Shown here one piece after another: positions 30,862 through 39,827 of a DNA stretch of 64,000 bases (position 1 is the first letter of the stretch; each line of letters opens with the position of its first letter). Location: the NCBI RefSeq assembly GCF_963930865.1, contig NZ_CAWVOH010000001.1, positions 248,001-312,000 on the forward strand, in the 5' to 3' direction. Both the position numbers and the translations under genes were made by a program. The DNA is from Eupransor demetentiae (lineage in GTDB: Bacteria; Bacillota; Bacilli; Lactobacillales; Lactobacillaceae). The notes beneath the pieces were generated by a model, which was given only the letters and a program-made list of their open reading frames with translations, had not been told where the DNA came from and did no database searches.

Positions 30862-32414
30862 TGATGACGAAGAACGATTCCCTCGATAAGGTCTTAGTTC
30901 TGGACTATGGTAGCCAGTATAATCAATTGATTACTCGTCGCATTCGCGAAATGGGTGTCTTTTCTGAGCTCCGTTCAAACAAGATGACTTTAGACGAAAT
31001 TAAGGCCTATAACCCCAAGGCCATCATTTTATCTGGTGGACCAAAGTCAGTTTATGATGACGATGCCTTTACCATTGACCCCGAAATTTTCAAAATGGGG
31101 ATTCCTGTTTTGGGTGTCTGCTACGGGATGCAGTTGATGGCCCAGGACTTGGGCGGTAAGGTTGAAGCTAACCCTGGAAACGGGGAATTTGGCCAAACGG
31201 TTATCAAGAAAAGTGGCAATGGCAGCAAGCTTTTGGCCGATACGCCAGACGAGCAAGTTGTCTTGATGTCCCACTCCGATAACGTGACCAAGTTGCCTGA
31301 AGGCTTTGAAGTTGCCGCTGGTTCCGAAAAGACACCCATCGCTGTGATCGCCAATGATCAGGCTGGTTTGTACGGGGTGCAGTTCCACTCTGAAACAACT
31401 TTGTCAGAACACGGTAAGCAAATCTTGAAGAACTTTGTCATCAATATTGCCGGCGCCAAGGCCAACTGGACCATGGATGGTTTCATTGATGAACAAATCG
31501 AAAAGATTCGTCAGGAAGTCGGCGACCGCAAGGTTTTGCTCGGGCTTTCCGGTGGTGTTGACTCTTCTGTGGTCGGCGTTTTGCTGCAAAAAGCAATTGG
31601 TAACCAATTGACTTGTATCTTTGTTGATCATGGCTTGCTCCGTAAGGATGAAGCCCAGCAAGTAATGGACATGTTGGGTGGCAAGTTTGGTCTGAACATC
31701 ATTAAAGTTGACGCCCAGAATCGTTTCCTTTCAAAGTTGGCCGATGTGACTGACCCTGAAAAGAAGCGTAAGATTATCGGAAACGAATTTATTGAAGTTT
31801 TCAATGATGAAGCGATTAAGTTGAAGGATGTTGATTTCTTAGCTCAGGGTACTTTGTACACCGATGTGATTGAATCAGGTACCGAAACGGCTCAGACAAT
31901 CAAGTCCCACCACAACGTGGGTGGTTTGCCTGAAGAAATGCACTTCACTTTGATTGAACCTTTGAACACGCTCTTCAAGGATGAAGTTCGTGAACTAGGT
32001 AAGAAGTTGGGCATGCCGCACGAAATGGTTTGGCGTCAACCCTTCCCCGGTCCTGGTTTGGGAATTCGAATCATGGGAGCCATTACGGAAGACAAGCTTG
32101 AGATCGTTCGTGAATCGGATTGGATTTTGCGTGATGAAATCGCTAAGGCCGGTCTTGAAGGTGATGTTTGGCAGTACTTCACGGTCTTGACGAACAATAA
32201 GTCCGTCGGCGTAATGGGGGACTACCGTACGTATGAGTATACGGTTGCTGTTCGTGCCATTACTTCTGTTGACGGCATGACGGCCGACTTTGCTCGTTTG
32301 CCATGGGAAGTCTTGCAAAAGGTTTCCTCACGAATTGTAAACGAAGTGGATCATGTGAACCGCATCGTCTACGACATTACGGCTAAGCCACCTGCAACGG
32401 TTGAATGGGAATAA
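30861..32414 (+). CDS. guaA: GMP synthase (glutamine-hydrolysing)
   Basis: Converts XMP to GMP with ATP and glutamine. The 517-residue protein has the class I amidotransferase domain (nucleophile Cys in LGVCYGMQLMAQ, His/Glu in FHSETT), the PP-loop ATPase LGLSGGVDSSVVG, and the C-terminal dimerisation domain ending RIVYDITAKPPATVEWE. Its ATG overlaps the stop codon of the preceding gene (TAATG), so translation is coupled. It completes the riboswitch-controlled route IMP to GMP. Confidence 0.98.
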   Translation: MMTKNDSLDKVLVLDYGSQYNQLITRRIREMGVFSELRSNKMTLDEIKAYNPKAIILSGGPKSVYDDDAFTIDPEIFKMGIPVLGVCYGMQLMAQDLGGKVEANPGNGEFGQTVIKKSGNGSKLLADTPDEQVVLMSHSDNVTKLPEGFEVAAGSEKTPIAVIANDQAGLYGVQFHSETTLSEHGKQILKNFVINIAGAKANWTMDGFIDEQIEKIRQEVGDRKVLLGLSGGVDSSVVGVLLQKAIGNQLTCIFVDHGLLRKDEAQQVMDMLGGKFGLNIIKVDAQNRFLSKLADVTDPEKKRKIIGNEFIEVFNDEAIKLKDVDFLAQGTLYTDVIESGTETAQTIKSHHNVGGLPEEMHFTLIEPLNTLFKDEVRELGKKLGMPHEMVWRQPFPGPGLGIRIMGAITEDKLEIVRESDWILRDEIAKAGLEGDVWQYFTVLTNNKSVGVMGDYRTYEYTVAVRAITSVDGMTADFARLPWEVLQKVSSRIVNEVDHVNRIVYDITAKPPATVEWE

Positions 32415-32420
32415 TCAAAT

Positions 32421-32446
32421 TACTCAGCTGATGCTGAGTTTTTTTG
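32421..32446 (+). terminator. Terminator of the guaB operon
   Basis: ACTCAGC-tgat-GCTGAGT followed by T7. Confidence 0.92.
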
Positions 32447-32552
32447 TTACTTAACCCAGAAAAGCGACTAGTTATGCAGAGGTAGCGGTGAAATTGGCAG
32501 ATGTATGGTAGAATATTCTTAACACAATTTTTAGAATTACTTGGAGTAACCG

Positions 32553-33164
32553 ATGGTTAATTATCCAAAGGGGGTCCATCATCGCAGCCAAGCAGCGAAT
32601 ACCTTATCTTCTGGAAAGAAGAGTTTAAAAGGCTTAACGTTTGGTCGTCGAGGCATGGGCCTAGAAGGCGAAATTAATCAAGCTAATGAATTTTACTTAG
32701 CGAATCATTTAGCTGTTGTCCATAAAAAGCCAACGCCGGTCACCATTGTCGGTGTGGATTATCCTGCACGATCAGCCGCAAAGATTACGGAAGCTTATTT
32801 TCAACAGCCTTCCACGACTGATTACAACGGGGTTTACCAGGGACGTTACATTGATTTCGATGCCAAAGAAACCAAAAACAAAACATCCTTTCCCATGAAG
32901 AACTTTCATGCCCATCAGGTAAAGCACCTTGCTGATGTTTTATCGCAAGGTGGGATTGGTTTTGTTATCGTGAAGTTTACTGTGTTAGATGAAAGTTACC
33001 TTTATCCTGCCTCAAAGCTAATTCGGACATGGCAAGCACACGATGGTCATGGTTCGATAAAGTATCAGGATTTAGTAGCGAACTCATATGCAATACCGGA
33101 TAGCCTTAGTCCTAGTCTCGACTATTTAAAGGCCTTAGATTTATTATTAGCTGATATCCATTAA
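32553..33164 (+). CDS. recU: Holliday junction resolvase RecU
   Basis: A 203-residue resolvase of Gram-positive bacteria that cleaves four-way junctions and modulates RecA. The sequence shows FGRRGMGLEGEINQAN, VVHKKPTPVTIVGVDYP, the nuclease core YQGRYIDFDAKETKNKTSFPM with the catalytic Asp/Glu/Lys set, and FHAHQVKHL. It is followed 17 bases later by PBP1A; the recU-ponA pair is conserved in Firmicutes. Confidence 0.96.
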   Translation: MVNYPKGVHHRSQAANTLSSGKKSLKGLTFGRRGMGLEGEINQANEFYLANHLAVVHKKPTPVTIVGVDYPARSAAKITEAYFQQPSTTDYNGVYQGRYIDFDAKETKNKTSFPMKNFHAHQVKHLADVLSQGGIGFVIVKFTVLDESYLYPASKLIRTWQAHDGHGSIKYQDLVANSYAIPDSLSPSLDYLKALDLLLADIH

Positions 33165-33181
33165 GCTAGTAGGAGATATTG

Positions 33182-35530
33182 ATGTCTAATCAAGATAAGA
33201 TGAGTGAAACTTCTCAAAAGCGTTCAGGACGCGGGAAGAACTCAGGTTTTCATAACTTATTCAAGCAATTGCCTAAGGGCTTTTTCGGCCGTTCTTTGCG
33301 CTGGATTGGTCTCTTTGCTTTGGCGCTTTTCTTGTGCCTTTCAGCCATGCTGACTTATTACATCGCCACGGCACCAAAGATTACAGGTTCTAATCTTTCC
33401 GCTGAAAACGCCACCCGTATTTACGACAAGAATGGCGATATTATTTGGTCAATGGCGACTCATAACCGTGAGTATGCTAAAGCGGATGATATTCCAGATA
33501 GTTTGAAGCAAGCGGTCGTATCAATCGAAGATCGTCGTTTCTACAAGCACCATGGTGTTGACCCAATCCGTATCGGTGGTGCTTTGGTAAGTAACTTAAC
33601 CGGTTCATCTTTGGGGATGCAGGGTGGTTCGACTCTGACTCAGCAGCTGGTTAAGCTGTCAGTCTTCTCGACTTCATCGGCGGATCAGACTTTGAAGCGT
33701 AAGACCCAAGAAATGTGGTTGGCAACCCAGGTTGAAAAGAACTATTCCAAAGATCAAATCTTGGAGTTCTACATCAACAAGGTTTACATGGGCCACGGAA
33801 TTTACGGGATGAAAACGGCGTCCGAATACTACTTCAATAAGCCTTTGAAGGATTTGACCTTAGCGCAGCAAGCGCTTCTGGCTGGAATCCCACAATCGCC
33901 AACGAATTATGATCCATACGCCAAGGACACGGAAAGTGCCACGAACCGTCGTAACCTAGTTTTGCAGGCCATGGTTCGTTACGGGGCCATTAGCCAACAG
34001 GATGCCGATGATGCTGAAAAGCAGGCGGTTGATGCCGGTTTGCAAGACATCGATTCGAAGGCTGAAGAAACCAACGAAAAGCGACTCATGGTTGATGGCT
34101 ACGTTACTTCTGTTTTGTCCCAAGCTAAGAGTATGGGCTATGACACGAGCCGTGGTGGTTTGCAAATTTATACCAACATGGACTATAAGTTGCAAAAGAA
34201 GCTATACGATGAGGCCAATAATTCATCGAACGTTTCCTTCCCAAGCAAGGATGTCCAAATTGGTGCTACGATGACAAATCCAAATACTGGTGCTGTCGTT
34301 GCCCAATTGGGTGGTCGTAATTTGAAGTCAACTTTTGGTATTAACCGTGCCACGCAGACGATGCGTTCTGGTGGATCTTCCGTTAAGCCACTGGTTGATT
34401 ACGGTCCGGCAATCGAGTACTTGAATTGGCCTACTTTCCGTACTGTTCAAGATAAGAAGTATAAGTATCCTGGTACTGATATCTCGGTTAACGATTGGGA
34501 TAAGGACTTCATGGGAAACATCACGATGCGTTCGGCGATCGTTTTGTCTCGAAACATTCCGGCCATTAAGGCATTGGATGCTGTCGGACCTAAGAAGGCC
34601 GGTCAGTTCTTGAAGAATCTGGGCATTACGACGACGACTAGTCCAGAAGGCGCTTCAGCCTTGGGTATTCCAATTTCTTCAGAGCAAGAAGCTGCTGCCT
34701 TTGGTGCTTTGTCAAACGGTGGAACTTACTATGAACCTAACTACGTCAATAAGATTGTGACGGGTGATGGAACGTCTCACTACAACAAGAACAATGGTAA
34801 GCGTGCCATGAAGGAGAGCACTGCCTTCATGTTGACTGACATGCTTAAGGGTGTTGTTGGTTATGCTGGAACGGCTGCCGATGCTGCTATCGATGGTATT
34901 CATCAGGCTGGTAAATCTGGTTTGGTTGCCTACGATGAGCGTGCTGGTATGCCCGATCAAGCCATTTCTGATGCTTGGTTTACCGGTTATACCCGTTCTT
35001 ATGTTTTGTCCGTTTGGACTGGTTATGATCAGCCTAACCAACCGAACCACTATATTTCATGGGAAGACCAGGACTTGCCAGCTAAGTATTACAAGCAGGT
35101 GATGTCTTATGCCATGAAGTACCGCAAGAACAGCGACTGGGAAAAGCCAGATTCTGTTTCATCAACCACTCGCAATAAGATTATTGAATACAAGGTCAAA
35201 GATGCGGATTGGAGCAATGGTGGTTTGCCAAGCGTTTACTCGATTCCTGGTTCTGGTGAACAAGAAGGTGGCAGTGATGTTTCGGCTTATTCAAACGATT
35301 CATCCTCAACTTCATCGGAAGTGACGACTTCATCAAGTCGTCGCGATGAAGAGCAATCTTCATCATCTTCTTCATCCGTTGATGGGGCTGGAAATGCTGG
35401 TGGCGGAAACGGCAACGGTAACAACGGCAATAATAACAACAACAATAGTAATTCAGGTATTAACAACGGCAATAATAGTAACGGCCATAGTAACCTGAAT
35501 CCAAAGACGGTTAATGATTTGTTTAACTAA
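33182..35530 (+). CDS. pbp1A: Bifunctional penicillin-binding protein 1A
   Basis: Builds and cross-links peptidoglycan outside the membrane. The 782-residue protein has an N-terminal cytoplasmic basic stretch and a membrane anchor (about residues 40-63). The GT51 glycosyltransferase domain shows EDRRFYKHHGVDP and GGSTLTQQLVKL. The transpeptidase domain has the catalytic Ser in GGSSVKPLVDY, the SxN motif in LSRNIPA, and KSG (in HQAGKSGLVAY) where KTG is usual. The C-terminal tail of about 85 residues is a Ser run followed by an Asn/Gly-rich run. ATG 33182 fits AGGAG at six bases. Confidence 0.95.
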   Translation: MSNQDKMSETSQKRSGRGKNSGFHNLFKQLPKGFFGRSLRWIGLFALALFLCLSAMLTYYIATAPKITGSNLSAENATRIYDKNGDIIWSMATHNREYAKADDIPDSLKQAVVSIEDRRFYKHHGVDPIRIGGALVSNLTGSSLGMQGGSTLTQQLVKLSVFSTSSADQTLKRKTQEMWLATQVEKNYSKDQILEFYINKVYMGHGIYGMKTASEYYFNKPLKDLTLAQQALLAGIPQSPTNYDPYAKDTESATNRRNLVLQAMVRYGAISQQDADDAEKQAVDAGLQDIDSKAEETNEKRLMVDGYVTSVLSQAKSMGYDTSRGGLQIYTNMDYKLQKKLYDEANNSSNVSFPSKDVQIGATMTNPNTGAVVAQLGGRNLKSTFGINRATQTMRSGGSSVKPLVDYGPAIEYLNWPTFRTVQDKKYKYPGTDISVNDWDKDFMGNITMRSAIVLSRNIPAIKALDAVGPKKAGQFLKNLGITTTTSPEGASALGIPISSEQEAAAFGALSNGGTYYEPNYVNKIVTGDGTSHYNKNNGKRAMKESTAFMLTDMLKGVVGYAGTAADAAIDGIHQAGKSGLVAYDERAGMPDQAISDAWFTGYTRSYVLSVWTGYDQPNQPNHYISWEDQDLPAKYYKQVMSYAMKYRKNSDWEKPDSVSSTTRNKIIEYKVKDADWSNGGLPSVYSIPGSGEQEGGSDVSAYSNDSSSTSSEVTTSSSRRDEEQSSSSSSSVDGAGNAGGGNGNGNNGNNNNNNSNSGINNGNNSNGHSNLNPKTVNDLFN

Positions 35531-35544
35531 TTTGGAAGGATCGA

Positions 35545-35578
35545 AAAATCTTGTTATCTTTGATGACAGGATTTTTTT
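35545..35578 (+). terminator. Terminator after pbp1A
   Basis: AAAATC..GTTATC-ttt-GATGAC..GGATTTT, an imperfect stem followed by T7. Confidence 0.75.
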
Positions 35579-35593
35579 ACTAGTGGGGGATTT

Positions 35594-36148
35594 ATGTCAC
35601 GATTGTGGTTAACGGGTTACCGTTCTTATGAAATGGGAATCTTTAAGGATAATGATCCTAAATTGACTGTCATTAAATACGCGCTGAAATTATCCATCAC
35701 TCAGGCGATTGAAGAGGGAGTGGACTGGGTTTTAACCGGTGGTCAACTCGGAACCGAACAATGGGCCATTGAAGTGGTGAATGAATTAAAGGAAGACTAT
35801 GATCAACTGCGGCTGGGAGTGATTTTGCCCTTCCAAAAATTTGGGAGCCAATGGAAAGAGGACAAGCAAATAAAGCTTGCTTCCCTAATTGCCAGTGCTG
35901 ATTTTCATGACCAAATTTATCACCAAGAGTATCAAGGCCCCTACCAATTGAGGGCCTACCAAGACTTTATGCTGGAACACTCCGACCGAGCCTTCCTGCT
36001 TTACGATCCGGATTTCCCCGGTAAAGTCGATTATGATTACCAAAAAATTTTGAAGTGGCAAGAAGAACGGCCTTACCCCTTAACAAACCTCACCATGGAC
36101 GACTTGCAAGAGATTGCGACGGACTATGAGGAGAATCAAAAATTATAA
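35594..36148 (+). CDS. DUF1273 (YpsA-like, SLOG superfamily) protein
   Basis: A 184-residue soluble protein beginning SRLWLTGYRSYEMGIF, with the nucleotide-binding-like segment DWVLTGGQLGTEQWAIE and the later LLYDPDFPGKVDYDY typical of YpsA/DUF1273. The family belongs to the SLOG/Rossmann group and sits beside gpsB in many Firmicutes; YpsA has been linked to cell division in Bacillus and Staphylococcus. The biochemical function is not established. gpsB and rnpB follow, as in related genomes. Confidence 0.9.
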   Translation: MSRLWLTGYRSYEMGIFKDNDPKLTVIKYALKLSITQAIEEGVDWVLTGGQLGTEQWAIEVVNELKEDYDQLRLGVILPFQKFGSQWKEDKQIKLASLIASADFHDQIYHQEYQGPYQLRAYQDFMLEHSDRAFLLYDPDFPGKVDYDYQKILKWQEERPYPLTNLTMDDLQEIATDYEENQKL

Positions 36149-36208
36149 GTTGCCTTTATTTCTTTCAACTGTTAAGATAAATCTAGTTAACTTTAAGGAG
36201 TTTTGATC

Positions 36209-36631
36209 TTGGTTCAAGTAAAGTACACACAAAAAGATATTTATGAACGCGTTTTTAAGCAAAAGCGTATGGGTGTCGGATACGACCCTCAGGATGTTGA
36301 TGATTTTTTGGATGGTGTTATTAGTGATTACGGCGTTTTCAACGACCGTATCGAACAACTCCAGAAGGAAGTTGCTAAGTTGCAGTCAGCTTTGAAGGCA
36401 GCTCAGGATGAACTAGCAGCTGGTGGCGAAGGCCAACAGCACGCCACTCAGATTCCTGTTACGCCTGCTCGCGAAACAGCAAAGCCTAGCCATGATGGTC
36501 CGGTTTCAGTTGTTGATGATTCAGAAACTGCGCCTGCAGCATCTGCTGAGAGCAACAACGTGACGAACTTGGATTTGATCAAGCGCGTTGCCAACCTTGA
36601 ACGTGCCGTTTTCGGTCACGAACGTGGTTAA
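36209..36631 (+). CDS. gpsB: Cell division/peptidoglycan coordinator GpsB
   Basis: A 140-residue DivIVA-like protein. The N-terminal lipid/PBP-binding domain shows YTQKDIYERVFKQKRMGVGY and DVDDFLDGVISDY. A coiled coil follows (about residues 35-72, IEQLQKEVAKLQSALKAAQD), then an Ala/Ser-rich linker and the C-terminal NLDLIKRVANLERAVFG trimerisation helix. It shuttles peptidoglycan synthases such as PBP1 between septum and side wall. The start is TTG 36209, eight bases after AAGGAG; another in-frame TTG at 36203 is too close. Confidence 0.95.
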   Translation: MVQVKYTQKDIYERVFKQKRMGVGYDPQDVDDFLDGVISDYGVFNDRIEQLQKEVAKLQSALKAAQDELAAGGEGQQHATQIPVTPARETAKPSHDGPVSVVDDSETAPAASAESNNVTNLDLIKRVANLERAVFGHERG

Positions 36632-36650
36632 TTCAATTTAATTAATATTT

Positions 36651-37036
36651 GTAGGTGCTGAGTAATTGCGCATAATATTTCTTATGTGAGGAAGGTCCAT
36701 GCTCACACATCCTGCGATGGATGTAGTGTTTGTGCTGGGATAAAAAATAAACCCAGGAACGGTGTTTCGGCATCGTTACGGCGGCTGAAAGTGCTAAGGC
36801 TCTGCTATGCATGAATAGGTCTGAAAGTGCCATAGAAACGTATGTGCTGGTGAAAGCCAGTACCTGAGACGAGGTAAACCCCACAAGTGGGCAACCCAAA
36901 CTTTGGTAGGGGCGGCTGACCTAGTGAATTTGAAACGATGGTCGGTATGGTTCGCTTAGCGAACTTAGATAGATGATTACTGAAGGTGTAGACTCCTGAT
37001 TTACACTGGAACAAAACATGGCCTACAGGCACCTAC
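36651..37036 (+). ncRNA. rnpB: RNase P RNA (Bacillus type B)
   Basis: The catalytic RNA of RNase P, which matures tRNA 5' ends. Ends are set by the P1 helix GTAGGTGC (36651-36658) with GCACCTAC (37029-37036). Internal landmarks are GAGGAAGGTCCATGCTC near the 5' end, the GAAACG and AGGTAAACCC segments in the middle, and AAAACATGGCCTACAGG near the 3' end. It follows gpsB as in other Firmicutes. Confidence 0.97.
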
Positions 37037-37042
37037 AACAGG

Positions 37043-37066
37043 AATCCGCGCAAGCGGATTTTTTTA
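37043..37066 (+). terminator. Terminator of rnpB
   Basis: AATCCGC-gcaa-GCGGATT followed by T7. Confidence 0.93.
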
Positions 37067-37084
37067 TTGGGTAAGTATAACCTA

Positions 37085-37113
37085 ATGACAGGGCCTAAAA
37101 ATCACGTTATAAT
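37085..37113 (+). promoter_or_regulatory. Promoter of the GlnH-GlnP fusion gene
   Basis: ATGACA (37085-37090), 17-base spacer and TATAAT (37108-37113). Confidence 0.75.
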
Positions 37114-37143
37114 GAGATGTTAACTTTAATTAAGGAATTCAGC

Positions 37144-38622
37144 ATGCAGAAAATATCGAAGTTTAATAAATCCGTGGTTTTGCTCTTAACGAGTCTTTTG
37201 ATTTTCCCGCTCTTAATGGGACTTTCGACAAGCGTGTCGGCGGCTGATAAGACAGATCCGGTTTTGTCCCGCATCCAAAAGAAGGGCAAGCTAGTGGTGG
37301 GCTTATCTGCCGACTATGCTCCTTATGAATTCCACGCCAAGGTTGATGGCAAAGACAAGATTGTTGGTTTCGATGTTTCATTGGCCCAGGCAATTGCGGA
37401 TAAGTTGGGCGTTAAGTTAGAAGTTCAAGACATGGGCTTTGATGCCTTACTGGGTGCTTTGAAGACCGGCAAGGTCGATATGATTGCCTCTGGTATGACG
37501 GCCAATGCTGAACGAGAAAAAGAAGTTGATTTCTCCAAGGTCTACATGCGTTCACCCCAAGTCATGCTGATTCTAAAAAAGAACCAGGATAAGTACGGCA
37601 AGTCACTTTCTGACTATTCTGGCAAGAAAATCGGGGCCCAGACGCAGACTATTCAGGAAGATGTGGCCAAGACGATTCCGAATACGGACGTGGTCGCCCT
37701 ACAAAAGTATCCGAACTTGATTTCGCAACTTAGCCAGGGTGTTATTGCTGGTGTTGTCGCCGAAAAGACAATTGCAGATGCCTACGCTGAACAAAATAAG
37801 AATTTCAAGGTCGTTGAACCGGCCTACACGACCGATGCAACGGGTGCTTCAGCCGTGGCTCTCCCCAAAAATGCGCCCGCCTTTAAGGCTGAAATTAACC
37901 AGGTGATTACTAAAGTTACCAGTAACGGTGATTTCGACTCTTGGAAAAAGCAGGCTAACAAGACGATGTTTGCGGACCAGAACCAGAACTTCTGGCAAAA
38001 GTATGGCCACTACTTTATTGCCGGTACAGGCATTACCTTGGCACTAGCCGTCATTGGAGTTGCCATCGGAGTCAGCCTCGGAACGATTCTGGCGCTGATG
38101 AAGTTGTCATCGACCTGGGTCATCAAGGCTTTGGGTAACATCTATGTTGAATATGTTCGTGGAACGCCTTTGTTGGTGCAAGCATTCATGGTCTTCTTTG
38201 GAACCCAAGCACTTGGTTTGAGCTTCTCGGCCTTCGCTTCCGGAGCCCTAGCCATGGGCTTGAATTCGGCGGCCTATGTGGCGGAAATTATTCGTTCAGG
38301 GATTGATTCGGTCGATAAAGGTCAGATGGAAGCCGCGCGTTCTCTTGGCTTTACCCGGGCTAAGTCCATGCGCCTGGTTATCTTGCCTCAGGCTGTTCGC
38401 ACAATTCTACCGGCTCTTGGAAACGAATTTGTTTCGGTTATCAAGGAAGGGTCCGTTGTCTCAGTCATCGGTGTCGGTGAGTTGATGTACGAAACCGGTG
38501 TCGTACAAGGTGCATCCTTTGAACCATTTATGCCCTTGGTCATCACCTCATTAATTTACTTTGTTTTGACTTTCTCAATTTCACGTTTCTTGGGCTTTGT
38601 CGAACATCGCTCAGCACGCTAA
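37144..38622 (+). CDS. Amino acid ABC transporter, substrate-binding protein fused to permease (GlnH-GlnP type)
   Basis: A 492-residue fusion. A signal/anchor segment at residues 15-34 precedes a PBP-type solute-binding domain (about residues 40-275; KGKLVVGLSADYAPYEF, GFDALLGALKTGKVDMIASG). The membrane permease part has the EAA loop AARSLGFTRAKSMRLVILPQ. Polar amino acids (Gln/Glu/Asn or Arg) are the usual substrates. The matching ATPase gene is not adjacent; a terminator follows at once, so the ATPase must be supplied from elsewhere. ATG 37144 has AAGGAA nine bases upstream. Confidence 0.92.
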   Translation: MQKISKFNKSVVLLLTSLLIFPLLMGLSTSVSAADKTDPVLSRIQKKGKLVVGLSADYAPYEFHAKVDGKDKIVGFDVSLAQAIADKLGVKLEVQDMGFDALLGALKTGKVDMIASGMTANAEREKEVDFSKVYMRSPQVMLILKKNQDKYGKSLSDYSGKKIGAQTQTIQEDVAKTIPNTDVVALQKYPNLISQLSQGVIAGVVAEKTIADAYAEQNKNFKVVEPAYTTDATGASAVALPKNAPAFKAEINQVITKVTSNGDFDSWKKQANKTMFADQNQNFWQKYGHYFIAGTGITLALAVIGVAIGVSLGTILALMKLSSTWVIKALGNIYVEYVRGTPLLVQAFMVFFGTQALGLSFSAFASGALAMGLNSAAYVAEIIRSGIDSVDKGQMEAARSLGFTRAKSMRLVILPQAVRTILPALGNEFVSVIKEGSVVSVIGVGELMYETGVVQGASFEPFMPLVITSLIYFVLTFSISRFLGFVEHRSAR

Positions 38623-38630
38623 AATGCAAA

Positions 38631-38660
38631 ATAAAAAAGCCCTCGTTAGAGGGCTTTTTC
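38631..38660. terminator. Bidirectional terminator
   Basis: AAGCCCTC-gtta-GAGGGCTT flanked by A6 and T5, between convergent genes. Confidence 0.9.
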
Positions 38661-38666
38661 TTATGC

Positions 38667-39698
38667 TTAATTTTCAAAGGCAACACGAACGCCTTCAGGC
38701 AATTCAAAATCCTTTTGCACCAAAGTTAGTTCGCCGCTGTCGGCATCACGCGAATAAACGGAAACGTTGTTGGTCTTTTGGTTTGCAACCACCAAGAACT
38801 TTTCGTTTGGATCCAAATTCATGTCGCGAGGGAAGGAACCTTCGGTTGAAATAATTTGCTTCAATTCGATTTCAGCGCCCATGTTTGAGGTTTCGAAAAC
38901 GGAAACTGAATCATGACCACGGTTGGAAGTATAAATGAAACGACCATCCTTAGTAATTCGAATAGCGGCAGCACCGTTATGTTCTTCCCAGTCAGCAGGG
39001 ATGGTAGAAGCAGTCATAACGTGTTCAAATGATCCGCTTTCGCCGTCATACTTCAAAACAGAAAGTAGACTCGATAATTCACCAAGTAGGTAAGCATATT
39101 CGCCATTTGGTGAAAAACGGATGTGACGAGGGCCAAAGCCAGCATCAGCTTGGTAGCGGCTAACTTCAGTCAACTTACCGGCATCGCTAATATCAAAAGT
39201 GATGGCTTGATCAGCACCCAAATCAACGGCGACAAGGCGCTTATCCGGCGTTAAGTTACAGTAGTGAATGTGGGCTGAATCCTGTTCTGGACGGGGTCCA
39301 GAACCATGGTTTTCCCAACGGTCAGTTAGTTCAAGGTTGCCGTCTGAGGAAATCTTGTAAACTTCAACCGTTCCACGGTGATAGTAACCGGCAAAGACCA
39401 TTTGACGCTCTTCGTCGATACCAATGTAGGCTGGGGCAGTTCCTTCAGAGAGGGCTGCACCGATTTCGACCATGGGGCGCTTGCTGTTGTCGAGGGTAAC
39501 GACACCAGCTTGACCGTGACGATTTTCCACGGCGTAGACCTTGTTAGCCTTTGAAATGGCTAAGTAAGTAGGGTTGGTGAGGGGATAAACGAGCTCGAGA
39601 TTTTCAAGCTTGCCTTGATCGGCATCTAACTCAGCTTCGTAGATTCCCTTTGAACTTTGCTTTGTGTAGGTACCAAAAAGTAATTTATGAATAGTCAT
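38667..39698 (-). CDS. pgl: 6-phosphogluconolactonase (lactonase, seven-bladed beta-propeller family)
   Basis: Hydrolyses 6-phosphogluconolactone after glucose-6-phosphate dehydrogenase, feeding the phosphoketolase route of heterofermenters. The 343-residue protein shows repeated propeller strands: LLFGTYTKQSSKGIYEAELD at the start, then AHIHYCNLTPDKRLVAVDLG, GPRHIRFSPNGEYAYLL, and FPRDMNLDPNEKFLVVANQ near the end. No signal peptide. The substrate is inferred from family (YbhE/YkgB type). It stands alone between two terminator/promoter regions. Confidence 0.88.
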   Translation of the reverse strand: MTIHKLLFGTYTKQSSKGIYEAELDADQGKLENLELVYPLTNPTYLAISKANKVYAVENRHGQAGVVTLDNSKRPMVEIGAALSEGTAPAYIGIDEERQMVFAGYYHRGTVEVYKISSDGNLELTDRWENHGSGPRPEQDSAHIHYCNLTPDKRLVAVDLGADQAITFDISDAGKLTEVSRYQADAGFGPRHIRFSPNGEYAYLLGELSSLLSVLKYDGESGSFEHVMTASTIPADWEEHNGAAAIRITKDGRFIYTSNRGHDSVSVFETSNMGAEIELKQIISTEGSFPRDMNLDPNEKFLVVANQKTNNVSVYSRDADSGELTLVQKDFELPEGVRVAFEN

Positions 39699-39827
39699 AA
39701 TTGATTTTAGAACTCCTTTTACAAATGTAATGACACCCCATTATACCATAGAGGCCAAGCAGCCCAGATAGTCGACATATGTTAAAATGGATTCACATTC
39801 TATTCGTAACTTTCGGAGGAAAGAATT

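Noticed and set aside
35287..35472. Frame opposite the PBP1A tail rich in Leu/Pro
   Set aside because: A mirror of the Ser/Asn repeat codons of the PBP1A tail.
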